Positions 8,747-18,130 of a DNA stretch of 64,000 nt are shown here, one piece after another. Location: assembly GCA_001464335.1 (NCBI GenBank), contig LNEV01000009.1:366822-430821 (forward strand), written 5' to 3'. The notes below the pieces were generated by a model. It searched no databases and was not told where the DNA came from. It saw nothing but the letters and a program-made list of their open reading frames with translations. How positions within the stretch are numbered: the first letter of the stretch is position 1; every line of letters starts with the position of its first letter. Both the position numbers and the translations under genes were made by a program. This DNA is from Rhizobiales bacterium Ga0077545. Lineage in GTDB: Bacteria; Pseudomonadota; Alphaproteobacteria; Rhizobiales; Methylopilaceae.

Positions 8747-9037
8747 GTGACCGATCTTCCGACATCTTCCGAAGGGCTCGACGTGCGGCGCCGCCAGGCG
8801 CTCTATCGCGCCACCTATCGGGGGACCAAGGAAATGGATTTCATCCTCGGGCGTTTCGCGCGGGAGGAAATCGGCCGTTTGAGCGATGACGAACTGGAGG
8901 TGTTCGAGAAGCTGATCGAGGCTCCGGACCCGCAGTTCTACGATTGGGTGTGCGGAAGGGCGGAGGTGCCTGCCGAATACGACACCGAGATTTTCCGCCG
9001 CCTCCTGGCGTTTCACGCCACGCCGCGCACCAGGTGA
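8747..9037 (+). CDS. sdhE: FAD assembly factor SdhE (DUF339)
   Basis: A 96-aa SdhE-type protein that promotes covalent flavinylation of SdhA in succinate dehydrogenase. The family signature RGTKEMD (RGxxExD) is present, followed by the small helical bundle (LSDDELEVFEKLIEAPDPQFYDW). The start is taken at GTG 8747; upstream in-frame codons would overlap the recG promoter region and lack conserved sequence. The mfd gene begins 4 bp after the stop, so the two are probably cotranscribed. Confidence 0.88.
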   Translation: MTDLPTSSEGLDVRRRQALYRATYRGTKEMDFILGRFAREEIGRLSDDELEVFEKLIEAPDPQFYDWVCGRAEVPAEYDTEIFRRLLAFHATPRTR

Positions 9038-9041
9038 GTTG

Positions 9042-12000
9042 ATGTCCAAGGAATCCGATCTCCTCGCCCGTGGCGGGGAGCTTGTTTTTGCGAATACGCC
9101 CGACGGGCTCGACGCCCTCGTCGTGGCCGATCTTGCGCGCCAGCTTGCGCGCGGCAATCGCGACGCACCTGCCGCAATCCTGCATATTGCCCGCGAGCGG
9201 ACACGCATGCACGCGATGGAGCGCGCGCTCGCCTTCTTCGCACCCGACGTCGATGTCCTGAGCTTCCCGGCATGGGACGTGCTGCCATATGACCGTGCTT
9301 CGCCGAATGCGGCCATCGCGGCACAGCGCATGACGGCGCTTGCGCGTCTTGCCCGGACGAAACAGGGCGACCGCCCCCGCATCGTGCTGACAACCGCCCA
9401 TGCTGCTGTGCAGCGCGTCGCGAGCCGCAAGCTGATCGCGGCCCAGAGCCTGTCCGTTGCGCCGGGCAATGCGGCGGACATGAATGCGCTTGTCCGCTGG
9501 CTGGAGCACAACGGCTATCTGCGCACATCGACCGTGCGCGACACCGGCGAATATGCCCAGCGCGGCGGCATACTTGATCTTTACCCGCCGGGGCATGAAG
9601 CACCGGTGCGCCTCGATTTTTTCGGCGACACTCTGGAATCGATCCGTCCGTTCGACCCAGAAACGCAACGCTCGACCGGGCAGCTGCGTGCGCTCGATCT
9701 CGTACCAGTCAGCGAAGTGTTGCTGACGGAGGACACGATGCGGCGTTTCCGGCAGGCTTACGTCAAGCAGTTCGGGGTGCCCGAACGCGGTGATGCGCTC
9801 TACGAATCCGTTTCCGAAGGACGGCGCTATCCCGGCATCGAGCACTGGCTGCCGCTTTTCCACGAAGAGATGGAGACGCTGTTCGACCATTTGCCAGGCG
9901 CATCGGTCGTTCTCGATCATCTTGCCGAAGACGCGGCCGCGCAGCGGCTGGCGCAGGCGGCTGATTATTACGAGGCGCGCACCAGCACGAGCGAGGAAAA
10001 GGCCGGTGGAACGCCATACCGCCCGCTGAAGCCCGAACAGCTTTATCTCGGCAAGGCGGAACTGGCCGAGCGGATGAAAACGGACGGGCTCGTGCGGATA
10101 AATCCGTTCGAGGCCGAGGCGGCTCCCGGCGCAAAGCTTGTGAACACGAACGCACGAACCGGCCGAAACTTCGCCCCCGAACGTGCGGACGAAGCCGTCA
10201 ACGTTTTCGAGGCGGCCGTTGCGCATGCGCGCGCGCTCATCGAGGCAGGCAAGCGCGTCGTTGTCGCCGGCTGGAGCGATGGCTCGCGCGAGCGTCTGGC
10301 GACCGTTCTGCGCGATCACCACCTCTCCACGGTCCAGAACGTCGCCAACTGGGCCGAAGCGCAGGCCCTGCCGAAGGAGCGCGTCGCTCTTGCCGTCGTG
10401 GGCCTCGAGGCCGGTTTCGAAACGCCGGACCTTGCCGTCATCGCAGAGCAGGACATTCTCGGCGACCGGCTTGTGCGCGGGCGCAAGAAAAGCCGCCGCG
10501 CGCAGGACTTCCTGACCGAAGTCACAGGCCTGAGCACCGGTGACCTCGTCGTCCATGTCGATCACGGCATCGGGCGCTATGTCGGTCTCAAGGCAATCGA
10601 TGTCGGCGGGGCGCCGCATGACTGCATCGAAATCCATTACGCGGGCGATGCGAAGCTTTTCCTTCCGGTCGAAAACATCGAGCTTCTGTCGCGTTTCGGT
10701 TCGGAGGACACGGAAGTCCAGCTCGACCGTCTCGGCGGCGCAGGCTGGCAGACGCGCAAGGCAAAACTGAAGCAGCGCATCCGCGAGATCGCGGGCGAGT
10801 TGATCAAGGTCGCGGCCGCGCGCGCGCTCAAGGAAGCGAACCGGCTTCAGCTCGCTGATGGTCTGTACGACGAATTCGCCGCGCGTTTTGCGTATGACGA
10901 AACCGAAGACCAGCAGAACGCCATCGACGCAACATTGGACGATCTCGGCGCGGGCAAACCGATGGATCGCCTCATTTGCGGCGATGTCGGTTTCGGCAAG
11001 ACCGAGGTTGCGCTGCGCGCGGCTTTCGTTGCGGCGATGAACGGAAAACAGGTTGCCGTTGTGGTTCCGACGACGCTGCTCGCGCGCCAGCATCACAAGA
11101 CCTTTTCGGAGCGCTTTCACGGCTTTCCGCTGAAGGTCGCGCAGGCCTCGCGCTTCGTGAGCCAGGGCGACATGAAAGCCGTTCGGGAAGGGCTCTCGAC
11201 CGGCGATATCGACATCGTGGTCGGCACCCATGCGCTGCTGGCAAAATCGATCCATTTCAAGGATCTGGGTCTCGTGATCGTGGACGAGGAGCAGCATTTC
11301 GGCGTGGCACACAAGGAACGCCTCAAGCAGCTGCGCGCCGAAGTGCACGTTCTGACGCTGACGGCGACGCCCATTCCGCGCACGCTGCAACTGGCGCTGA
11401 CGGGTGTGCGCGAGCTTTCGATCATTGCGACACCTCCCGTCGACCGGCTGGCTGTGCGTACGAGCGTCATTCCGTTCGACCCGATGATCGTGCGCGAGGC
11501 GCTGCTGCGCGAACGCTATCGCGGTGGGCAGAGCTTCTATGTCGTGCCGCGCATCGAGGACATCGCGAGCGTCACGGAGTTCCTGCGCACGCACGTTCCC
11601 GAGGTGAAGTTCGTCGTCGGCAACGGCCAGATGGCGGCCGGTGAACTCGAAGACGTCATGACCGCATTCTACGACGGCAAATATGACGTTCTGGTCGCAA
11701 CGACGATCGTGGAATCGGGCCTCGACATCCCGAACGCCAACACGCTCATCGTGCACCGTGCGGACATGTTCGGGCTTTCGCAGCTCTATCAGATCCGCGG
11801 GCGGGTCGGCCGCTCGAAGACGCGTGCCTATGCGCTGCTGACGACGCCGGCCAACAAAGCGCTGACGGCCAATGCGGAAAAGCGGCTAAAGGTGCTGCAG
11901 TCCCTCGACAGCCTTGGCGCGGGCTTCCAGCTGGCGACGCACGATCTCGATATTCGTGGCGCGGGCAATCTGCTCGGCGACGAGCAGTCCGGGCATATCC

Positions 12001-12548
12001 GCGAAGTCGGTTACGAACTTTACCAGCAGATGCTGGAAGAGGCCGTCGCCTCGCTGAAGGAAGGCGGCGATGTCGCCAGTGACCAGTGGTCTCCGGCGAT
12101 CTCCATCGGCACGCCGGTTCTCATTCCGGAGAGCTATGTCGAGGATCTCGATCTTCGCCTCGGCCTGTACAGGCGTCTGTCCAGCCTGTCCGAGCAGTCC
12201 GACATCGACGCGTTCGGCGTGGAACTGGCAGACCGCTTCGGGCCGACGCCGCCCGAGGTCGATCACCTGCTCAGGATCGTTGCCATCAAGGCGCTGTGCC
12301 GCCGGGCGAACATCGAGAAGATCGATGCCGGGCCGAAGGGCGCGGTCATCAGCTTCCGCGACAACAAGTTCGACAATCCGGATGGGCTGATCGCGTGGCT
12401 GTCGAAGGAGAAGGACGTGAAGCTGCGTCCGGATTTCAAGCTCGTCTTCCGGCGCGACTGGGATACGCCCGAGCAGCGTCTGAAAGGAACGACGTCGCTT
12501 CTGAATAAGATGGCGGAAATCGCCGAAATGAACCGGAAGGCGGCCTGA
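9042..12548 (+). CDS. mfd: Transcription-repair coupling factor Mfd
   Basis: Mfd, 1168 aa, full length. It displaces RNA polymerase stalled at DNA lesions and recruits UvrA. The UvrB-like N-terminal module is followed by the CarD-like RNA polymerase-interacting domain near residue 500 (GDLVVHVDHGIGRYVGL). The translocase domain has Walker A (GDVGFGKTEVALRAAF, about 646), DEEQHFGV (about 747) and TATPIPRTL. The C-terminal UvrA-masking domain follows. ATG 9042 is preferred over a TTG one codon earlier. The gene starts 4 bp after sdhE and ends 3 bp from the stop of the convergent acyl-adenylate-type gene. Confidence 0.97.
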   Translation: MSKESDLLARGGELVFANTPDGLDALVVADLARQLARGNRDAPAAILHIARERTRMHAMERALAFFAPDVDVLSFPAWDVLPYDRASPNAAIAAQRMTALARLARTKQGDRPRIVLTTAHAAVQRVASRKLIAAQSLSVAPGNAADMNALVRWLEHNGYLRTSTVRDTGEYAQRGGILDLYPPGHEAPVRLDFFGDTLESIRPFDPETQRSTGQLRALDLVPVSEVLLTEDTMRRFRQAYVKQFGVPERGDALYESVSEGRRYPGIEHWLPLFHEEMETLFDHLPGASVVLDHLAEDAAAQRLAQAADYYEARTSTSEEKAGGTPYRPLKPEQLYLGKAELAERMKTDGLVRINPFEAEAAPGAKLVNTNARTGRNFAPERADEAVNVFEAAVAHARALIEAGKRVVVAGWSDGSRERLATVLRDHHLSTVQNVANWAEAQALPKERVALAVVGLEAGFETPDLAVIAEQDILGDRLVRGRKKSRRAQDFLTEVTGLSTGDLVVHVDHGIGRYVGLKAIDVGGAPHDCIEIHYAGDAKLFLPVENIELLSRFGSEDTEVQLDRLGGAGWQTRKAKLKQRIREIAGELIKVAAARALKEANRLQLADGLYDEFAARFAYDETEDQQNAIDATLDDLGAGKPMDRLICGDVGFGKTEVALRAAFVAAMNGKQVAVVVPTTLLARQHHKTFSERFHGFPLKVAQASRFVSQGDMKAVREGLSTGDIDIVVGTHALLAKSIHFKDLGLVIVDEEQHFGVAHKERLKQLRAEVHVLTLTATPIPRTLQLALTGVRELSIIATPPVDRLAVRTSVIPFDPMIVREALLRERYRGGQSFYVVPRIEDIASVTEFLRTHVPEVKFVVGNGQMAAGELEDVMTAFYDGKYDVLVATTIVESGLDIPNANTLIVHRADMFGLSQLYQIRGRVGRSKTRAYALLTTPANKALTANAEKRLKVLQSLDSLGAGFQLATHDLDIRGAGNLLGDEQSGHIREVGYELYQQMLEEAVASLKEGGDVASDQWSPAISIGTPVLIPESYVEDLDLRLGLYRRLSSLSEQSDIDAFGVELADRFGPTPPEVDHLLRIVAIKALCRRANIEKIDAGPKGAVISFRDNKFDNPDGLIAWLSKEKDVKLRPDFKLVFRRDWDTPEQRLKGTTSLLNKMAEIAEMNRKAA

Positions 12549-12551
12549 TCG

Positions 12552-14096
12552 TCAGGCCGCGCCGGCGCGTCGCTGCTCGGTCTTGGTTTCGTCCGTGCGC
12601 GGGAGGAGGGCGGAACTGGCCCCCGCTTCTTCGAAGGCCTCCGCCAGTGCCTGCTGATTGCCGTTTCCGGCCCGCGTCGCCTCGCCGAACAGATTGTCCC
12701 GTTGAAGCGCGAGCGCCGCTCCTGCCGATGACGAGATCATCCGCAGGCTCTCTTCCAGCGCCGGGCGCGGGAAGGACAGGCCGCCGATCCGCGCGACATT
12801 GCGTCGGCTGCTGCCGATGCGGACAACGTCATGCGCGACGCCGGACATCAGCCCGGTATCGACCCATCCGTCCATGTCGATGGAAAGCGAAGGTTCACCC
12901 GGCAGGTTGGCCGATGGCACGAGCGCGCCCCGAAGTGTGAGATAGCCCTGCGCGGTGACGCGCGTTTCCAGAAGGCTCGGGCCTCGCGAATGGGAGCGTG
13001 GCGAATGGACCTTGCCGTGCGGCAAGTCTGCGGCAATGCCGTTCGCGCCACGCGCCGCGCTGGCAATGCCGACTTCCCCGAAAGTCATCACATCGACGAC
13101 AGGCACCGCCGACGGAACCGGCAGCCTTCCCGGTGTATCGCCGGTTCTCCAGACCGCGCCGATGGATCTCAGCTGGCGCCCCGAGGAGCGTGTCAGGGAT
13201 GCCATGCCGAGCGCCGCCGGGCCGGGAATAATGAGATGGGAGATGCCCTCGGTCACCATCGCACCCGCGAGGGCGCGCGAGCTGAAGGGCTGATGGAGCA
13301 CCAATGTTGCCCCGCTGATGAGGCTGGAGACAAAGCCCGTGGCAAGACCGGCGATGCTTGAGCCGAGGAGGGTGGTGGCGATCACATCTTCGTCGGAGAG
13401 GCCTGCTTCCAGCATGTGCGAAAGACCGGATGTGACAAGCTCGCCCTGCGTGCGTACTACGGGGGCAAAACCGCTCGGCGTCGCATCCCAGGTCACCAGC
13501 GCGACGTGATGACCGGCCTTGCCGGGACGTCCCAGATCGGCGTCGGCGCTCGGCCGGGCAAGCTCGCCGATGTTCTCATCGATCGAAATCACACCATCCG
13601 GCGCGTTACGCCCGAATGCGAGGACAAAACGTATGGTGAAGGCATCGGCAGCGGCGTAACAGGCCAGTTCGGCGCAATTGACGGGGCCGCAGCGGCACAC
13701 GGTGACGATGGCTTTGGCGCTGGTGCGGATGAGAGCCTGTGTAACCTCGCGGCGACGCCATGCCAGCGGCACGGGCATCGGGATGTATCCGGCGCGAAGG
13801 ACCGCAAGGAAGGCAATTGCACCTTCAACAATGTTCGGCATCTGCAGAGCGACGATGGTATCGCGCCCCAGATTGAGGCCGCGCAGGCCCGCCGAAACAC
13901 GCTCGACCTCCGCATCGAGTTCCGCCCAGCTGAGGCGGCGGAGCCGACCGTCGGTAAAGACCGGGCGATCGACGGGATCGACGAGCGCGCAATCGTCGGG
14001 GGTCTTGGATGCGTGGCGGCGTAGCAGGGCATCGATGGTCACATCATCGCCCATGCCCGCATCTGCGGCCCCGATTTTTTCGCGCGTCAGTATCAT
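12552..14096 (-). CDS. ANL (acyl-CoA synthetase) superfamily protein with degenerate active-site motifs
   Basis: 514 aa with the overall layout of AMP-forming acyl-CoA synthetases: an N-terminal RRHASKTPDDCALVD start, and LSWAELDAEVERVSAGLRGL followed by a GRDTIVALQMPN segment. The catalytic motifs are not canonical. The phosphate-binding loop (usually TSGTTGxPKG) reads TWDATPSGFAPVVRT; the YGxTE region reads MTFGEVG; the (Y/W)xTGD region reads GWVDTGLMSG. The C-terminal catalytic Lys region is not recognisable. It may be a non-catalytic or altered-function relative. It starts 13 bp after the YejA-like binding-protein gene and is probably its downstream partner. Confidence 0.7.
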   Translation of the reverse strand: MILTREKIGAADAGMGDDVTIDALLRRHASKTPDDCALVDPVDRPVFTDGRLRRLSWAELDAEVERVSAGLRGLNLGRDTIVALQMPNIVEGAIAFLAVLRAGYIPMPVPLAWRRREVTQALIRTSAKAIVTVCRCGPVNCAELACYAAADAFTIRFVLAFGRNAPDGVISIDENIGELARPSADADLGRPGKAGHHVALVTWDATPSGFAPVVRTQGELVTSGLSHMLEAGLSDEDVIATTLLGSSIAGLATGFVSSLISGATLVLHQPFSSRALAGAMVTEGISHLIIPGPAALGMASLTRSSGRQLRSIGAVWRTGDTPGRLPVPSAVPVVDVMTFGEVGIASAARGANGIAADLPHGKVHSPRSHSRGPSLLETRVTAQGYLTLRGALVPSANLPGEPSLSIDMDGWVDTGLMSGVAHDVVRIGSSRRNVARIGGLSFPRPALEESLRMISSSAGAALALQRDNLFGEATRAGNGNQQALAEAFEEAGASSALLPRTDETKTEQRRAGAA

Positions 14097-14109
14097 TCAG
14101 CCCTCGACG

Positions 14110-15924
14110 TCATCGGCCGACCTCCCGCCACCACGTCTCGGGAATCGGTCCATAGAGTGACGTGTTCTCGGGTCGGCCAATATGGTTCCAGCGTGCTATC
14201 CACCGTTTCGGCAGATGGTAAAGCGGCACAACATAAAAACCCGAGAGCAACAGCCGGTCCAGGGCCCGCGCCGCCGAGACCAGATCCGAGCGATCTCGGG
14301 CCGCCGTAATCGCCGCAATTGCCGCGTCGATGGCGGGTTCTCTGGCGCCCATGTAATTGCGCGTTCCGGGCGCATCCGCTGCGGAAGAGCCCCAGTAGAA
14401 GCTCTGTTCGTTGCCCGGCGACAGTGAATTGTCCCAGAGATTCTGGGTCATTTCAAAATCGTAGGACATCAGGCGGGAATCGAACTGCACGGTGTCAACC
14501 AGACGGATCGCTGCCTCGATGCCGGCGCGGCCGAGATCCCGCGCATAGGCGATCGCGATGCGCTCCTGATCTTTCGTGCGCACGAGAATTTCAAACCGGA
14601 ACGGCTGCCCCGCCGCGTTTTTCAGAACACCGCCACCCAATTGCCAGCCGGCCTGGCGGAGAAGTTCGAGAGCCTGGCGGAGCCGGTCCCGGTCACGCCC
14701 CGAGCCGTCGCCCGAAGGCGGGCGCCAGGCTCCTTCAAGAATGTCCTCTCGCACAGCACCCGGGAATTTTGTCAGCAGTGCGCGCTCGTTGTCGTCCGCC
14801 GGGCGCCCGAGCGCCGACAGGTCCGAGCCGTGGAAATAGCTGCCTGTACGCTCATACTTGCCGTGAAAGAGATTGGCGTTCGCCCATTCGGAATCGAACA
14901 GAAGGCCAAGCGCCTCGCGCACGCGCACATCGCTGAAAATCTGCTTCCGCGTGTTGAAAACGAAGGCCGCCATCGGCTTCGGTGCGCCGCTGACGACTTC
15001 ATCGAGAACCACGCGGCCATCCCTGAGGGCAGGGCCGGCATAACCGCTCATCCAACGAGCAGGGTCAGTCTCGGTTCTGATGTCGTAGAGACCTTTGCGG
15101 AAGGCATCGAAATGGGTGTTCGCATCACGGTAATAGTCGAAGCGCATCTCGCTGTAATTCCCCCAGCCTTGTGTAGCCGGCACATCCTTCCCCCAGTAAT
15201 TGGGATTGCGGGTGAGGGTGATGCTTTTTCCGGCCTGCACGTCCGTAACGACATAAGGGCCTGAACCGATGAGCGGGTGAAGGCCGCCCGCCTCGAAGCT
15301 TTCAACCTTGGTTACGTGCTTCGGCAGAATGGGCATCAGGCCGAGGATGAGCGGCAGCTCGCGGTCATTCGCCCCGGCAAGATCGAACCGGACCGTGCGC
15401 TCATCGAGCGCGGAGGCTTTCGCGACCTTGCCGTAATAGGTGCGATGATTGGGACGACCGTGATCTTTGAGCAGTTCCCATGAAAACAGAACGTCTTCGG
15501 CCGTTACCGGGTGTCCATCCGAGAACTTTGCCGCAGGATTCAGCCGGAACTCGACATAGGAGCGGTCGTCCGGTGTCGCGACGCTTTCGGCCAAAAGTCC
15601 GTAGAGGGTGAAAGGCTCGTCATAGGAGCGCGCCATCAGCGGCTCGATCACATTGTTGGCAATGACACCTGCCGGAGGCGAACCACGAACGACGAGTGGA
15701 TTCAGGCTGTCGAACGTGCCGAGAACACCATGAACCGTTCGTCCGCCCCGCGGTGCCTGTGGATTGACGTAGGGAAAGTGCGCGAAGCCTGCGGGAAGGG
15801 CGGGCTCACCGTGCATTGCCATTCCATGCCGATGCGGCGCGGTCTGCGCTTCAGCACCACCGATGGCTGCGACGGCCGAGCACAGCAAAGCGCCCCAGAA
15901 GAGAAAAGATGATCGATTCGGCAT
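14110..15924 (-). CDS. YejA-like family 5 extracellular solute-binding protein
   Basis: A periplasmic ABC-transporter substrate-binding protein of about 604 aa, family 5 (oligopeptide type), closest in style to YejA. It has a signal peptide (SSFLFWGALLCSAVAAIGGAEA, residues split here by position 4-25), the GTFDSLNPLVVRG region, and the C-terminal GNEQSFYWGS and NYMGAREPAIDA segments. I started at the Met at 15924; another lies six codons upstream at 15942. No permease or ATPase genes are adjacent, so the transporter partners must be elsewhere or it acts alone. The next gene downstream, 13 bp away, is the degenerate ANL protein. Confidence 0.82.
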   Translation of the reverse strand: MPNRSSFLFWGALLCSAVAAIGGAEAQTAPHRHGMAMHGEPALPAGFAHFPYVNPQAPRGGRTVHGVLGTFDSLNPLVVRGSPPAGVIANNVIEPLMARSYDEPFTLYGLLAESVATPDDRSYVEFRLNPAAKFSDGHPVTAEDVLFSWELLKDHGRPNHRTYYGKVAKASALDERTVRFDLAGANDRELPLILGLMPILPKHVTKVESFEAGGLHPLIGSGPYVVTDVQAGKSITLTRNPNYWGKDVPATQGWGNYSEMRFDYYRDANTHFDAFRKGLYDIRTETDPARWMSGYAGPALRDGRVVLDEVVSGAPKPMAAFVFNTRKQIFSDVRVREALGLLFDSEWANANLFHGKYERTGSYFHGSDLSALGRPADDNERALLTKFPGAVREDILEGAWRPPSGDGSGRDRDRLRQALELLRQAGWQLGGGVLKNAAGQPFRFEILVRTKDQERIAIAYARDLGRAGIEAAIRLVDTVQFDSRLMSYDFEMTQNLWDNSLSPGNEQSFYWGSSAADAPGTRNYMGAREPAIDAAIAAITAARDRSDLVSAARALDRLLLSGFYVVPLYHLPKRWIARWNHIGRPENTSLYGPIPETWWREVGR

Positions 15925-16115
15925 ACGCGGAAACAATATCACGTGGAAAACACCCCGTTTCGCAAAGCGATGGCAAATCAGGCAACAATAAGAAGTGGAC
16001 GCGCTTGTCTAAGGTCATGCTGATGCCGTATTTGGCCCTGACACACCGCATCAACAGGGACGCGGGATCGGGACGCGTTGCGGTCAAGAACATCCGCCGT
16101 ATTGGGAAAGACGAC

Positions 16116-16826
16116 ATGATGAACCAATTTGTCCGCTCGACATCGGTGCGGCTGGCTCTCTCCGGCAGCCTTTTCGCGGTCCTCGCAGGATCGGCGCTCG
16201 CCCAGGCCCCGGCAGCTCCCGCGGCGCCCGCCGCTGCGGCCAAGCCTGCTGGTCCGGCCCCGGAATGGGTCAAGGTCTGCGGCACCGACGAGGCCAGCAA
16301 GACCGAGCTTTGCTCGACCGCAAACTATATCCTCGACGGCCAGGGCAATGTGCGCGGTCAGATCCGCATTCTCGACGTGGCGCGCGACAAGGAAAAGAAG
16401 CGCGTCATCGAGGCGATGATCCCGCCGGGCTTCCTCATCCAGCCCGGCATCAATATCGTCGTCGACGAAGAGAAGACCCCGGTTCCCGGCCGCTATCGCA
16501 TCTGCTTCCCCAATGCGTGCATCACCGAAGTTGTCCTGAGCGACGACCTGCTGGGCAAGATCCGCAAGGGCAACAACCTCAACCTGTTCTTCGCCAACCA
16601 GAAGGGCGAATGGCTGGGTGCGCGCGTTTCGCTCGCGGGTTTCAGCGCTTCCTATGACGGCAAGGGCGTGACACCCGAGGTTGCCGAACAGAAGCGCAAA
16701 TCGTTTGAAGACGGGCAGAACAAGCTGCAGGCGGAGCTCGCCAAGCGCGCCGAGGAGCAGCGCAAGAAGATCCAGGGCGGCGCGGCTGCGCCCGCGGCTC
16801 CTGCCGCGCCCACGAAGGCGCCATAA
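16116..16826 (+). CDS. Invasion-associated locus B (IalB) family periplasmic protein
   Basis: A 236-aa IalB-family protein. The name comes from Bartonella, but members are widespread in Hyphomicrobiales and most have no proven role in invasion. The signal peptide ends at ALAQ, followed by an Ala/Pro linker and then the IalB core with conserved VCGTDEASKTELCSTA and GRYRICFPNACITEV cysteine pairs. A charged coiled-coil-like tail (QKRKSFEDGQNKLQAELAKR) and a second Ala/Pro stretch end the protein. The double ATG at 16116/16119 follows a GGGAAAG site. The frame is open further upstream, but that segment is not protein-like. Confidence 0.85.
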   Translation: MMNQFVRSTSVRLALSGSLFAVLAGSALAQAPAAPAAPAAAAKPAGPAPEWVKVCGTDEASKTELCSTANYILDGQGNVRGQIRILDVARDKEKKRVIEAMIPPGFLIQPGINIVVDEEKTPVPGRYRICFPNACITEVVLSDDLLGKIRKGNNLNLFFANQKGEWLGARVSLAGFSASYDGKGVTPEVAEQKRKSFEDGQNKLQAELAKRAEEQRKKIQGGAAAPAAPAAPTKAP

Positions 16827-16885
16827 GCGGATCGCGGACTATTCGGAATCAAACGCGCGGTCTTTCGAGCCTCTCACCGGGAGAC

Positions 16886-18061
16886 TCACCGACGGGAAAG
16901 GGCGACGCCTCGGCGCATGACGGCGCGCCGAAGCGGCGGCACGGAGCGTAATGCCCAGAGCCCGAATGCCCGCACCGCGTCGAAGGGCAGCAGATCGGCA
17001 ATCAGCGAACGGTTGAGGAGGTCGATCGCCATTTTGCGCGGTCGTGTGTCGGACCGGCGCCCGTCATCATAAGCATCAAGCAGAGCAGGCGAACCCGGAT
17101 CCTGCTGCTCGCGATACGCATCCGACGCCAGCTTTGCGATGGCGGCGGCGTCCCTGATGCCGAGATTGAGCCCCTGGGCACCGATCGGCGGGAGGACGTG
17201 AGCCGCCTCTCCGACAAGGGCTATCCGGTGCGCCGCGAAACGTTCGGCAAGCATGCCCCGCAGCGGCCAGGCACCATGCACGCCGTCGAACGTGATACGC
17301 CCGAGCAGGCCGTGGGTCAGGCGCTCGATTTCACGCGCAAGCGCCCTGTTGTCGAGCGAACGTCGGCGGTCCGTTTCAGCGGGCGTGTCGACGCACACCA
17401 TGCTTGAGCGATTGCCGGGGAGCGGCACCAGCACCAGCGGCCCGCCGCGCCGATGAAACTCCGTCGAGATGTTGTCATGCGGGCGGGTATGACTGAAATT
17501 CAACGTGAGCGCGGATTGGGGATATTCCCATTCCTTCGCATTTATGCCCGCAGCACCCCGGCAGAGCGACTGGCGCCCATCCGCGCCTATGAGAAGGCGC
17601 GCAGTGATGTCCGTGCCGTCCTCCAGCCGCACCATCGCATGATCGTGTTCGGAGCGAACGGCCTTGACCTTGGCCGTCAGAACGGACAGATGTGCAAAAC
17701 CGGCGATGGCTTCGCGAAGAGCCGCCAGCAAGTCGTTGTTTTCAATATTGTTTCCGAACGCCGTCAGGCCAAGCTCCTGAGCGTCGAACGTCGTTTCAGG
17801 CGCCCGTATGATGCTTCCCGAAACGTCCAATATGCGCAGTTTGCGCAACGCGCCCGATTTCGGCGCCAGCGATGGCCAAACACCGATCCGTTCGAGTATT
17901 TTCAGCGAGCCCTGCATCAAGGCCGTGGTACGCGTATCAGGTCCGACCGCAGGCGAAATGAGAACCGTCGGAACGCCAGAACACCCCAGAAGGCCCGCTG
18001 CGACGAGCCCGGCGGGTCCACCGCCTACGACCACGACTTCCGTGCCAAGCTTTGCGCTCAT
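16886..18061 (-). CDS. UbiH/UbiF-type FAD-dependent monooxygenase
   Basis: A 391-aa flavoprotein hydroxylase of the UbiH/COQ6 class. These usually hydroxylate the ring of ubiquinone precursors, and this is the likely role. It has the N-terminal dinucleotide fold VVVVGGGPAGLVAAG, the middle GADGRQS (DG motif) and the C-terminal GEAAHVLPPIGAQGLNLGIRDA, which binds the FAD pyrophosphate. The Met at 18061 is the start that begins just before the Rossmann motif; a Met ten codons earlier (18091) is an alternative. It is divergent from pcs, with about 69 bp between start codons. Confidence 0.88.
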   Translation of the reverse strand: MSAKLGTEVVVVGGGPAGLVAAGLLGCSGVPTVLISPAVGPDTRTTALMQGSLKILERIGVWPSLAPKSGALRKLRILDVSGSIIRAPETTFDAQELGLTAFGNNIENNDLLAALREAIAGFAHLSVLTAKVKAVRSEHDHAMVRLEDGTDITARLLIGADGRQSLCRGAAGINAKEWEYPQSALTLNFSHTRPHDNISTEFHRRGGPLVLVPLPGNRSSMVCVDTPAETDRRRSLDNRALAREIERLTHGLLGRITFDGVHGAWPLRGMLAERFAAHRIALVGEAAHVLPPIGAQGLNLGIRDAAAIAKLASDAYREQQDPGSPALLDAYDDGRRSDTRPRKMAIDLLNRSLIADLLPFDAVRAFGLWALRSVPPLRRAVMRRGVALSRR

Positions 18062-18130
18062 GGCTGTCTCTGCTTCATTCCAGAAACGCATAAGCGCTTC
18101 TGGCCCGCTCAACAATGGCAGGTTTGTCTC

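Noticed and set aside
6591..8750. Long open frame on the plus strand opposite recG
   Set aside because: Same effect: antisense to a clear helicase gene, composition unlike a real protein, no ribosome site.
8841..11756. Very long open frame (about 970 codons) on the minus strand opposite mfd
   Set aside because: It is the mirror of the mfd coding frame in GC-rich DNA; it has no family features and overlaps a certain gene throughout.
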